NCBI RefSeq assembly: GCF_004342685.1
Contig: NZ_SMBZ01000004.1
Location: 62,001-126,000 of the forward strand
DNA: 64,000 nucleotides
Source of the DNA: Sphingobacterium alimentarium
Lineage (GTDB): Bacteria; Bacteroidota; Bacteroidia; Sphingobacteriales; Sphingobacteriaceae
Reading direction: 5' to 3'
In this document: one piece after another, positions 44,396 through 52,017 of the stretch
Layout: each line of letters begins with the position of its first letter
Position numbering within the stretch: position 1 is the first letter of the stretch
The notes under the pieces: generated by a model
Databases searched by the model: none
Told to the model about the DNA's origin: nothing
What the model saw: only the letters and a program-made list of their open reading frames with translations
Program-made: the position numbers and the translations under genes

Positions 44396-44962
44396 TTAGC
44401 AACATTTAAAGTTCAACTTATTAAAATAGAAATTGAATTTTGGGAAATAAACCAAAATATGTAACAGGCTTATAAGCACTGCTCCGGGTAAAAGGTTTAT
44501 AGCTATAGTTCTAAATGTATGAAAGCTCTCTATCTGCTGAAAATTATTAGCTAATGTAATTCCGTTGCTGTCAAGGTTTATTTTAATGACTAAGAATACC
44601 GCTATACTTGCGAAATGAAAACCGTTTACCAACAGGTGTAAAATGTATTCCCAACGTGGCAAACCTCCCATAAATTTACGGCTGTCTTTTTCTAAATAAG
44701 CATCAACAATCAATGTGATAATATCAGCTACTACCAACGCTGCACCAAATAAAAATAAGCTATTATTTTCTATGTTGGTGAATAATGAAACGAGAATACC
44801 TGTAAACAGAATTGCTCTTACGGTATGCGTAAGATGTTCAAATTTACTTTCCTTATGTTCGTACAAACGGTATTTGTACAGATGCAGAAATACACCGTCA
44901 AACAATGCAAGAAAAGAATAAGCTATGAGCAATACTATTGAAATGATAAATGCGATTTCCAT
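44396..44962 (-). CDS. Five-helix membrane protein of the ars operon
   Basis: A 188-residue integral membrane protein with about five hydrophobic segments (residues 3-25, 50-68, 70-88, 108-128 and 150-172). It has conserved-looking polar spots HLTHTVRAILFTGI and DGVFLHLYKYRLYEH, and a C-terminal FKCC Cys pair. The family is not recognised. It lies directly after arsR (stop to start 4 bases), so it is expected to respond to arsenite. It could be a transporter accessory. Confidence 0.65.
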   Translation of the reverse strand: MEIAFIISIVLLIAYSFLALFDGVFLHLYKYRLYEHKESKFEHLTHTVRAILFTGILVSLFTNIENNSLFLFGAALVVADIITLIVDAYLEKDSRKFMGGLPRWEYILHLLVNGFHFASIAVFLVIKINLDSNGITLANNFQQIESFHTFRTIAINLLPGAVLISLLHILVYFPKFNFYFNKLNFKCC

Positions 44963-44966
44963 ACGA

Positions 44967-45293
44967 TTAGCAACATTTTTGATTGGTTACGGTAAAGATG
45001 ATTTTTGAAAAATATTCTTTCAGTAAATCAAAGGTTTTTTCATTGATGCAGTAGCAAATAGAATTACCTTCAATATTTCCCTTTATCAATCCTGCGTTTT
45101 TTAATTCTTTCAAATGCTGCGAAACGGTAGGCTGTGCCAAGGGAAGTTCATCAACTATATCGCTGCATATACAGGCATTCACTTTTAGGAGATACTCTAT
45201 AATGGCTATTCTTGCCGGATGCCCCAACGCTTTTGCGATAATCGCAATTTGGTTTTGCTGATCTGTAAAATGGTCTGTTTTGCTTGCTCCCAT
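44967..45293 (-). CDS. arsR: ArsR-family arsenic-responsive repressor
   Basis: A 108-residue winged-HTH repressor. KVNACICSDIVDELPLAQPTVSQHLKELKNAGLIKG includes a CxC metal site (Cys in ACIC) ahead of the recognition helix. The C terminus ends with a further Cys pair (NQKCC). It is the first gene of arsR - membrane protein - DUF6428 - arsC - acr3. The palindrome ATATCG-N8-CGATAT at 45309-45328 upstream is its likely operator. Confidence 0.93.
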   Translation of the reverse strand: MGASKTDHFTDQQNQIAIIAKALGHPARIAIIEYLLKVNACICSDIVDELPLAQPTVSQHLKELKNAGLIKGNIEGNSICYCINEKTFDLLKEYFSKIIFTVTNQKCC

Positions 45294-45308
45294 TGTTTCG
45301 ATATTTTA

Positions 45309-45328
45309 ATATCGCAATATTACGATAT
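45309..45328 (-). promoter_or_regulatory. ars operator palindrome
   Basis: ATATCG-N8-CGATAT inverted repeat beginning 16 bases upstream of the arsR ATG (45293), with another ATATCG half-site adjoining on the gene side. It is well placed for ArsR repression. Confidence 0.65.
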
Positions 45329-45374
45329 TATTTCTAAATACACAAGCAATTTGAGAAAATTATCCCTCTTGCAC

Positions 45375-47360
45375 TTAATGCTGCAAGTTCGGGTCGTTCT
45401 TGATCCGTTCTATTTCGCTTTCCACAATATGCAGGATGTCTGATTTTATCTGACGGTAATTGCTTTCAATTTCCTGTTTCATTTTATCTTCTCCCTGTTC
45501 ATTAACAAAGGATAGGATTTCCGGTATCTTCTGATATACTTTAGTTTCTGCGGCAACTTTTTCATTGTCCACTACAATTTCAGCGTGAAAGATTTTTTGC
45601 TCAATACGTTCATCAAAATTATCTGATACCGAACCGACAAACATACCTTGTGTAAGTGTTGAGATTTTAGAAGCCGGAATAAGGCTGTCTAACTGTGTGG
45701 AGATAGAGGTAGATTTATCATTCCTGTTAATCGTCATACTTTGGCGTTTCTGCAATACTTTTCCGAAACGTTCCGAAAGGCTCTTTGCCGTTTCGCCAAC
45801 TACCTGCCCGGAGAAAATATTACCAACGGTATTTTGAATTACCTTACTTTCCTTGTCGCCATAATCCCTTGTTAATTGCGAAAAATCCTGAAAGCCCAAA
45901 CATACAGCCACCTTATTACTTCTCGCTGTTGCGATAAGATTATCCAGTCCCCTAAAATAAATTGTGGGCAGCTCATCTATGATTACTGAACTCTTTAATT
46001 GCCCTTTTTTGTTGATGAGCTTAACAATACGGGAATTGTACAAACCCAATGCTGCGGAGTAGATATTTTGGCGGTCGGGATTATTACCCACGCACAAAAT
46101 TTTAGGCTCTTTTGGGTTATTGATGTCGAGCGTAAAGTCATCGCCAGTCATAACCCAATACAACTGTGGGCTAATCATTCTTGACAAAGGGATTTTTGCC
46201 GATGCAATCTGTCCCTGCAATTGGTCTTGTGCGCCACCTTGCCAGGCATCCATAAACGGAGAAAGATAGTTTTCCAAATCGGAATATGAGGTCAGAATGG
46301 TAAATACGTCCGAATACTTTTTATTCAGCAATTCAATGGCGTGCGGGAATGTACAATACTTACCATCCTCATAGATTTTCAGATACCAAATAATGGCAGC
46401 CAATAGGATAATTGGGCTTTCCACGAAAAAATCCCCTTGCTTCTGTATCCAGCTACGGTTGAGGTTCAGCATTATGGTGTAAGCCGCTTCGTAAGCGTCG
46501 GAAATGTCTGTCATAAAATCGGGATTGAGTGGATTGCACCTATGGCTCTTGCGTGGGTCATCGAAATTTATCACATGGAATTTTGGTTGAACTTTGTACT
46601 TATCCCGATGCTTCAATAAATGATTGTAGGCAATGGTGGAAAGGTCGTCAAATTTAAAATCATATATATACATACTAAAGCCTTTCTCAATCTGCTGCTT
46701 GATGTAGTTGTTTACGATGGCATAAGATTTACCGGAACCCGGAGTACCCAACACGATTGATGCCCTGAAAGGATTTACAATGTTTATCCAACCGTTGTTC
46801 CATTTGCCTTTGTAGTAAAATTTGGTGGGCAGGTTAACGGAATATTCATTTTCCATCAGCTTTGTTTCCTGTTGAAAGCTCTCGTTCTCGTTGTTGAAAA
46901 CATCGTCCATTAAGTTGGTACGAAGCAAGCGGCTCATCCATACGCCCACCATCAGCAAAGCAATATAACCTAACGAGATAGTAAGGATATACAGAAATGT
47001 GCCTATTACCGGAGATAGCTTTAACAACGGCGTGTTCAGAAAGAACAGCACAAAACCAACGCCCAAAGCCACGTAGATTTTAGCCCAGGTTATCTTCTCA
47101 TTCTTTACGCCTTTCGTTCCCAAACAACTCAAAGCAAGCAAAACCAAAGCGAACGCCTTGGTATAAAGGGTATGTGAAAACAAGCCCGCCGTCCGGTCGA
47201 AATTGCCTAACATCTTGTTGATTATTTCCAACGTCCAACCACGTTCTAAAAAGAACCCGTAGCAGAACCAATAAAGGTGCATCAGCACCAAAAGAATACT
47301 GACTGCCCGCATAAAAGCCATTATTTTGGCTAAACCTCTTAAATCGTCTTCTCCCTGCAT
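45375..47360 (-). CDS. TraG/MobC-like type IV coupling protein
   Basis: A 661-residue coupling ATPase of the CTnDOT MobC/TraG kind. Four N-terminal membrane segments (about residues 12-35, 65-82, 93-112 and 118-145) precede the ATPase with Walker A GTPGSGKS (205-212), a Walker B region SSVIIDELPTIYFRGLDNL and FQDFSQLTRDYGDKE. It links the relaxase-DNA complex to the conjugation pore at the inner membrane. Its promoter region has a phased repeat array (47413-47457). The neighbouring relaxase is now a fragment, so transfer by its own relaxase is unlikely. Confidence 0.9.
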   Translation of the reverse strand: MQGEDDLRGLAKIMAFMRAVSILLVLMHLYWFCYGFFLERGWTLEIINKMLGNFDRTAGLFSHTLYTKAFALVLLALSCLGTKGVKNEKITWAKIYVALGVGFVLFFLNTPLLKLSPVIGTFLYILTISLGYIALLMVGVWMSRLLRTNLMDDVFNNENESFQQETKLMENEYSVNLPTKFYYKGKWNNGWINIVNPFRASIVLGTPGSGKSYAIVNNYIKQQIEKGFSMYIYDFKFDDLSTIAYNHLLKHRDKYKVQPKFHVINFDDPRKSHRCNPLNPDFMTDISDAYEAAYTIMLNLNRSWIQKQGDFFVESPIILLAAIIWYLKIYEDGKYCTFPHAIELLNKKYSDVFTILTSYSDLENYLSPFMDAWQGGAQDQLQGQIASAKIPLSRMISPQLYWVMTGDDFTLDINNPKEPKILCVGNNPDRQNIYSAALGLYNSRIVKLINKKGQLKSSVIIDELPTIYFRGLDNLIATARSNKVAVCLGFQDFSQLTRDYGDKESKVIQNTVGNIFSGQVVGETAKSLSERFGKVLQKRQSMTINRNDKSTSISTQLDSLIPASKISTLTQGMFVGSVSDNFDERIEQKIFHAEIVVDNEKVAAETKVYQKIPEILSFVNEQGEDKMKQEIESNYRQIKSDILHIVESEIERIKNDPNLQH

Positions 47361-47412
47361 TCTTTTTTAGTTTTAATGTTCGGGCGTGAATTTAAAGGCT
47401 CTACACAGCGGC

Positions 47413-47457
47413 TATAAGAATGTGGCAGTCAATGGCGGTGCGTGGCAGTGTTTGGCG
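47413..47457 (-). promoter_or_regulatory. 10-bp-phased direct repeat array (copy 3)
   Basis: On the minus strand CGCC, TGCC, CGCC and TGCC begin every 10 bases (47457, 47447, 47437, 47427), each followed by N5-C, and TTATA begins at 47417, 40 bases after the first. The coupling-protein ATG is at 47360. It is the same design as at 11827 and 18145. Confidence 0.6.
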
Positions 47458-47557
47458 AAGTGATAAGAGTTGTAGCTTCTATGATCCTTTTGTATCGTAA
47501 CATTTATGAAGCATCCAAATAAAAAATACTTTTAGTTGCTCTTCTGTTTTCTGTCCG

Positions 47558-47764
47558 TCAGCAACATTTTTTGTCCTGCTGAATTGGTGGACAAGGAACA
47601 CTTCCGTAACTACAATAAACACAACAGTCTCCTTGTTTTGGTTTAAGAACTTGTTTGCATTTTTCACATTCGTAGAAATATTGGCAAGCGTCTGTCGGCA
47701 TTGTTTCTTCTTTCTTGTGTCCGCAGTTGGGGCAAGTAATTGTTGATTGCAATATGATTTCCAT
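47558..47764 (-). CDS. GDCCVxC-domain protein
   Basis: A 68-residue Cys-rich protein: TCPNCGHKKEETMP, CEKCKQVL and the name-giving GDCCVYCSYGSVPCPP, ending KKCC. The pattern suggests two zinc or mercury-binding knuckles. In Bacteroidota it accompanies merTP-like genes. It is the last gene of a small mer module; its role, perhaps Hg(II) or Zn binding, is unproven. Seven bases separate it from the MerTP gene. Confidence 0.85.
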   Translation of the reverse strand: MEIILQSTITCPNCGHKKEETMPTDACQYFYECEKCKQVLKPKQGDCCVYCSYGSVPCPPIQQDKKCC

Positions 47765-47770
47765 TTGGTT

Positions 47771-48364
47771 TTATTTTTTGTCGGTTACAGAATATCCTGT
47801 TGAGTTAATTGCTTTTTCGACCTCAGAAATATTCGTTTTTGAGTTGTCAAATTCCACGATTGCGTTTCCTTTTTCGTATGAGGCGTTTGAACTTATTATT
47901 CCTGTCAATTTATTTACTTCGTGATTTACGTGTTCGCCACAACTTGCACAAGTCATTCCGCTAATCGTAAATTCTACTTTTTGAATATTGGATTTGTCCA
48001 CCGCTATAATTTGCTTTTCTGTCTTTGGGTAGAAAATGCTTGAGTAGTATGGAAAGGCAAGCATTACGATTGCAAATGCTGTTACAATTCCTAAAAACAT
48101 TTTTGACTGAATGAATTTTGGTTTTTCTTCTGTCTCACAATTGCAATCTATCTGCTTTTTGGGTTTCAACTTTTGATACCAAGCAAAACCAAGAACCAAA
48201 ATTGTCAACCCGATAAAATAGGGTCGAAAAGGTTCAAGCCAAGAAAAAGTGGAAGCAAGACCGCTTGTTCCTGCAATAAGAGCCAATACTGGTGTGATGC
48301 AACAAAGAGAAGCTGCAATTGTAGTCAAAAGTCCTGCACCAATTAATTTTTTGTCAGTTTTCAT
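47771..48364 (-). CDS. merTP: MerTP fusion mercuric transport protein
   Basis: A 197-residue inner-membrane mercuric ion transporter. The MerT part has three membrane segments, the first with the CC pair (SLCCITPVLALIAGTSGLAS), plus a cytoplasmic CNCE. The C-terminal part is a MerP-like HMA domain with GMTCASCGEHV. Members bring Hg(II) inward, normally for MerA reduction, but no merA is present here. It overlaps the regulator stop by four bases. Confidence 0.88.
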   Translation of the reverse strand: MKTDKKLIGAGLLTTIAASLCCITPVLALIAGTSGLASTFSWLEPFRPYFIGLTILVLGFAWYQKLKPKKQIDCNCETEEKPKFIQSKMFLGIVTAFAIVMLAFPYYSSIFYPKTEKQIIAVDKSNIQKVEFTISGMTCASCGEHVNHEVNKLTGIISSNASYEKGNAIVEFDNSKTNISEVEKAINSTGYSVTDKK

Positions 48365-48735
48365 ATTGTTTCTAATATTTTGTTTTCGTCAAGTATTTTG
48401 AAAAATGGTTTCAGCATTTTTTCATACTCTTTAGTCAGTGAGTGAAAAATAGTTTGAGCTTCTCGTTCGGTTTCAATAAGTTTTCTGTCTTTGAGTTTCC
48501 GCAAGTGTTGTGAAACCGCTGAAATTGTCATACCAAGAATATCACTTATATCACAAACACAAAGTCGTTTTTCTTCATAAAGTAGAAAGAGTATTTTCAG
48601 TCTTACATTGTTTCCCGCTAATTCAAGTCCGTTCGATAAATAGTCAAAAGAACCGTTGAGTTCTGAAACTCGGTCTTTACAGCGGTTTATTTGTTTAATG
48701 TCTGCTTGTTGTCGTATGCAAGAATTATTGTCCAT
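48361..48735 (-). CDS. ArsR-type regulator of the mer module
   Basis: About 124 residues from ATG 48735 (MDNNSCIRQQADIK); the longer frame to 48819 runs through the promoter. The winged HTH has RLCVCDISDILGMTISAVSQHLRKLKDRKLIETEREAQTIFHSL, with CVC before the recognition helix as the candidate metal site and a further N-terminal CIRQQ. It probably represses merTP-GDCCVxC until metal binds. The palindrome at 48760-48779 is the candidate operator. Confidence 0.85.
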   Translation of the reverse strand: MDNNSCIRQQADIKQINRCKDRVSELNGSFDYLSNGLELAGNNVRLKILFLLYEEKRLCVCDISDILGMTISAVSQHLRKLKDRKLIETEREAQTIFHSLTKEYEKMLKPFFKILDENKILETI

Positions 48736-48759
48736 AGCACAAAGATAGTCACTTTGTTT

Positions 48760-48779
48760 ATTTAAGCAATTACTTAAAT
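48760..48779 (-). promoter_or_regulatory. mer-module operator palindrome
   Basis: ATTTAAG-N6-CTTAAAT, a perfect 7+7 inverted repeat 25 bases upstream of the regulator ATG (48735). The adjacent CACAAAGATAGTCACTTTG may be a second repeat. Confidence 0.5.
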
Positions 48780-48863
48780 ACAACTCAAATTCTTTCAGAA
48801 TTATAAAGTGACAGCTCAATAAATCTTTTTAAAAACAGATTTTTAATTCCAAAATCTGACCTC

Positions 48864-49481
48864 TTACAGTCTTCTTTTTTTTTTCTTCTTCATTTTGTTA
48901 GCAAAATCCTGTTCCTCGTAATCATCGCCCTGTGCTTCGGGTAACAAACCGCCAAATGTCTCAATCAAACCGTCTTCGTGTTTTTCAGTAGTATTCAGGA
49001 AGTCGAACAAATGATGAGGTTCTTCCGCAGGAAGATCTGCATCATTTGATGTGGATGTTTTTGGAAGTTGTACGACAGGTTCTTTAATCTCCGGTTTGAT
49101 ATTATTGTTCCAATAATCATTAAAGGTATTGGCAGAAAGTTCCTTTGCTAAGCGTGAACCGTTCCAAACCGCCTTTGAATTGTGGTCTATGAAAGTGATA
49201 CCATAAATACGACCTGTATCGTTCCGGCGGACCACTACATTAATGCCCTGTTCACTCAACTGCTTTTTAAAAGCCTGCTCATCATTTGTGGATTTCAGAG
49301 CAATAGAAATTGCAGCTTTTAGGGTCTGCTTACTTGGGTGGTCTTTTAAATCCTCTTTGCATTTTGCAAAATGCAGTTCCAAAGCCGGAAGCCCTGCATT
49401 TTTACCAAACAACGAAGCCTTGAACGGATGCCCGGCTGATATTCTTTGGGGTTTCTTGATATAATATAAAACAAAAAACCC
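48864..49481 (-). pseudogene. Relaxase (MobB-type) fragment, N terminus missing
   Basis: About 205 codons are open from 49481 (stop TGA at 49482-49484) to the stop at 48864. It reads KKPQRISAGHPFKASLFGKNAGLPAL and then INVVVRRNDTGRIYGITFIDHNSKAVWNGSRLAKELSAN, the C-terminal region of CTnDOT-like MobB relaxases, ending in a Lys/Arg-rich tail. The catalytic N-terminal domain is absent; the frame runs into a terminator hairpin. The element was truncated here by later rearrangement. It is the only remaining relaxase sequence of the ICE. Confidence 0.7.
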
Positions 49482-49508
49482 TCAAATTCATAGAATTTGA
49501 GGGTTTTT
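49471..49508. terminator. Perfect hairpin at the element junction
   Basis: AAAAACCCTCAAATTC / GAATTTGAGGGTTTTT, a near-perfect long stem with T-runs both ways. On the minus strand it follows the tRNA-Pro-like 3' end at 49529-49544, the arrangement expected for a tRNA terminator. Confidence 0.75.
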
Positions 49509-49528
49509 GACCTTACTTAGTGTAAGTG

Positions 49529-49544
49529 TGGTCGGGGTGGCAGG
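49529..49544 (-). other. tRNA-Pro 3'-end-like sequence (candidate att site)
   Basis: On the minus strand CCTGCCACCCCGACCA fits the T-stem 3' half, acceptor stem 3' strand (CACCCCG), discriminator A and CCA of a proline tRNA starting CGGGGTG. The T-loop just upstream is wrong (GGAATCTT in place of the TTCGAAT pattern), and no rest of a tRNA is present. It is the kind of 3' fragment left when an integrative element enters a tRNA gene. The rest of 49545-49790 has no supported gene. Confidence 0.4.
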
Positions 49545-49790
49545 AAGATTCCACACCTCCGCAAATATCTATCAATCAATTGGTTGAAAATACTTTTGAA
49601 GAACCGCTCACCTTTTTGCTCACATATAGTTTGCTCGGTTATTGGTATAAAGATAGGGATTTAAACCAACAAAAGGAAGCAATCGGCTACAAATTATACA
49701 TCAGCCATTCACCGTAAACAGCCAAAGCGAGAACAGCGCAAGACAAAGAGCGGTGGGGTTTCGCAAGCCACTAATGAGCGAGGGGATATA

Positions 49791-50810
49791 TTATTTTGTT
49801 GTTTGTAATTGTTTCCCAGCATACGTACCATACGCTTTTCCTGATACTTCTCCCAACTTATAATAGTCTGCTAATACTTTAAGAGTTAGGGTAATATCAT
49901 TTTCGTCTTCAATAAACAACTTTCTATCTTTTAACTTTAGTGTTTCTCCATACTTCTTACATATTCGTTGCATTTTTCGGATAGTTTTCGCATCAAGGCC
50001 TTGATAGTTGCCAATTTTTGTTAATCGAACAAGTTTTTTATGGATAGATGGGTTTCCTTCAATTTGTTTGGCGATGATTTCAAGCCCTTCAATCATATTT
50101 GTTGAAGCTAATGCTGTTACTACTTCTTTTGCCTGATTTTTATATTCTTCCTCTAAGCCAATAATTTGCTCGAATTGAGTCTTCTTTGCTATGTAAAAAG
50201 TGTCTTCGTAATATATACAGTCAATTTGTTTGTCTAAGTTTACTGTCTCTCCCTCAATCAATTCAAGCTTTTGGCTTTTAGAATTGAAAATTGTCCTTAT
50301 AGTCTTTTGGAGTTTACTTTTTTTATTACTATCATTCTCATCTATAGCCACCTTAGCAGCGAGTATCTTTCTGAAAGTGTAAACCCACTCGTTTTCATCA
50401 TTGTAGAAACCGACACAATAAGCCCACAATTCTTCATTCACAATAATTTCTTCTAAACTCTTTATTTTAGGCGGATTTGAACTTAATTGATTATTGACAA
50501 CATCGTAAAAAGACATTGCTTTATTAGTCATTTGATATGTGAATAATTGGGCTGTATCATCTGTAATTACATCGTATTCGTGCAATTCAGTTTTTCGTTT
50601 TACAAGACCATTTAATTGCTCTTGTGTTAGCGTGTACAGATGTTCCCTGATTTCATCGTTGACATCAATTTGGTAAACTTTGAACAAATATTTATCCATT
50701 ATTTTACTTGATGCTTTTACTTCAGGCTTTAGCACCCTTGTGATAAAGTAGAGGATTACATTATCCTCACTTATATTTTCTATTTTTTGTAAAAGTTCCT
50801 CGATAATCAT
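49791..50810 (-). CDS. kwaB: Kiwa defence protein KwaB (DUF4868)
   Basis: A 339-residue protein of the DUF4868 family. Family-type blocks are ELHEYDVITDDTAQLFTYQM near residue 80, YYEDTFYIAKKTQFEQIIGLEEEYKNQAKEVV near 205-240, and the C-terminal KLKDRKLFIEDENDITLTLKVLADYYK. In Kiwa, KwaB works with the membrane protein KwaA to stop phage. It overlaps the kwaA stop by four bases and is the last gene of the defence operon. The family call is confident; that this copy works is inferred. Confidence 0.8.
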   Translation of the reverse strand: MIIEELLQKIENISEDNVILYFITRVLKPEVKASSKIMDKYLFKVYQIDVNDEIREHLYTLTQEQLNGLVKRKTELHEYDVITDDTAQLFTYQMTNKAMSFYDVVNNQLSSNPPKIKSLEEIIVNEELWAYCVGFYNDENEWVYTFRKILAAKVAIDENDSNKKSKLQKTIRTIFNSKSQKLELIEGETVNLDKQIDCIYYEDTFYIAKKTQFEQIIGLEEEYKNQAKEVVTALASTNMIEGLEIIAKQIEGNPSIHKKLVRLTKIGNYQGLDAKTIRKMQRICKKYGETLKLKDRKLFIEDENDITLTLKVLADYYKLGEVSGKAYGTYAGKQLQTTK

Positions 50811-51439
50811 TTATTTGAGTTATTACTGGTTGCGAAATATAGTTTATGCCCGATTTCATAAAGTTTTACTTTACAATCATCTTGCAAAAATTTGTCTCGT
50901 GAAATAATCAATCCATTTCTATTTTTACCATTTTGAGCGATGTATTCAATTTCATATATACCGAATCTAAAACTCAAAAGCGGATTGATTAAAAGTAAAG
51001 ACGAATTAATGTAAATACGATAAATTATCAAAAGTAGAAAAATGACAGAAGCACATTCGTACCAACCATCAAAACTTTGAAATAAAAACGGGATTATGTA
51101 CGTAGCGATATATCCAATTGATTCACTGTTTTTATTCTTAACATCAGTAATAATTACTGGGTTTCCATTTTTTGCAACTTCTTCAATATTTGCTAATGTT
51201 TTCCAATAACCAAATGCCCCAATGACCGAGAAAGTGATAAGAAATGCTGATAAACCAAATTTTACCCCGAACATTTTCACGGATTCCCAAGAAACCCCTG
51301 CCCAGTTTAGATATTCACTATTCACAGATACCTGCCTTACTATCAGTAGCAAAAACAAAGGCAAATAGGATGACACGAAAAGCGAAAATTGAGCTATTCC
51401 GTGCAAATTATTAATTCCTTTGTTCTGTCGTTTAGTCAT
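50807..51439 (-). CDS. kwaA: Kiwa defence protein KwaA
   Basis: A 210-residue membrane protein with four hydrophobic segments (about residues 16-35, 52-75, 108-128 and 128-150) and the family block IYRIYINSSLLLINPLLSFRFGIYEIEYI. The C terminus is cytoplasmic-like and beta-rich. In Kiwa, KwaA is the membrane component partnered with KwaB. Its ATG overlaps the stop of the PD-(D/E)XK-like gene by one base, so it is translationally tied to the restriction-type genes. Confidence 0.78.
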   Translation of the reverse strand: MTKRQNKGINNLHGIAQFSLFVSSYLPLFLLLIVRQVSVNSEYLNWAGVSWESVKMFGVKFGLSAFLITFSVIGAFGYWKTLANIEEVAKNGNPVIITDVKNKNSESIGYIATYIIPFLFQSFDGWYECASVIFLLLIIYRIYINSSLLLINPLLSFRFGIYEIEYIAQNGKNRNGLIISRDKFLQDDCKVKLYEIGHKLYFATSNNSNK

Positions 51440-52017
51440 TACATTCTCAATATTTCTGCTAATTCTTCGAAAGAAGAAATCCCGTTGATGTCTGCTGTAT
51501 CAATCCAGTCAATCCCTCCTGCTGGCAAATAGTTTATAATCCCCGTTTTGAAATTGTATTGTTCATTAATTTTTTTCATATCAATAAACCAATCCATAGG
51601 AAGCTTTTTCAATCGAACAATTTCTTGAAAGTCATTTGATAGTTTATTAGACGACATTCCCTTTTGAATAAGAAGTAACAAACCTAAATCAATGGTTTTT
51701 GCAACCTGTAAATAGCCCACCAACTGCGAATAATCTTTCAAACTCAACTGGTTTAAATACTTTGCTTCAATCAATATCAATCGTACTTTTTTATCAGGAT
51801 TGATTATGGCAAATACAATATCTACTTTCAGTTTAGGAATGTAAATTCCTTCTTCTTTTATGGTAATCCCCGATTGTTTCTCTAAATCATAAATAATAAA
51901 ATCTAACGTTTTATTACAGGAATAAAAAACGCTATAGTTATCTCCAAGATATGTATTTAGATATTGGCTGAATTTCTTTGAAAATTCTTCATAATAACTT
52001 ATTTCATTCTGTATCAC
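51439..52017 (-). CDS. PD-(D/E)XK-like nuclease-fold protein
   Basis: A 192-residue protein of no named family that I recognise. Residues about 64-90 (KLKVDIVFAIINPDKKVRLILIEAKYLNQ) give D66-x17-E84-A-K86, the acidic/ExK core of PD-(D/E)XK nucleases, followed by a helix and QLVGYLQVAK. This looks like the cleavage subunit of a restriction-type system. It overlaps the LAGLIDADG-like gene by one base and kwaA by one base. Fold assignment is by motif only. Confidence 0.6.
   Translation of the reverse strand: MIQNEISYYEEFSKKFSQYLNTYLGDNYSVFYSCNKTLDFIIYDLEKQSGITIKEEGIYIPKLKVDIVFAIINPDKKVRLILIEAKYLNQLSLKDYSQLVGYLQVAKTIDLGLLLLIQKGMSSNKLSNDFQEIVRLKKLPMDWFIDMKKINEQYNFKTGIINYLPAGGIDWIDTADINGISSFEELAEILRM

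Larger units (their letters stand above)
10144..49481. mobile_element. CTnDOT-like integrative conjugative element (truncated)
   Basis: The order rteC, two xis-like genes, DUF3945, topB, ORF6N, DUF1896, methylase/helicase, then metal cargo, coupling protein and relaxase matches the CTnDOT family core. The relaxase is cut and no tra pore genes are present, so the element is truncated. Insertions include the MarR-arr cassette and the RIT element. Borders are approximate; the left border may be further left (recombinase at 397). Confidence 0.7.

Noticed and set aside
49526-49717. Plus-strand frame MWSGWQEDSTPP... across the junction
   Set aside because: It starts at GTG inside the tRNA-like sequence; peptides of this sort are typical translations of tRNA 3' ends. 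No family is recognised.
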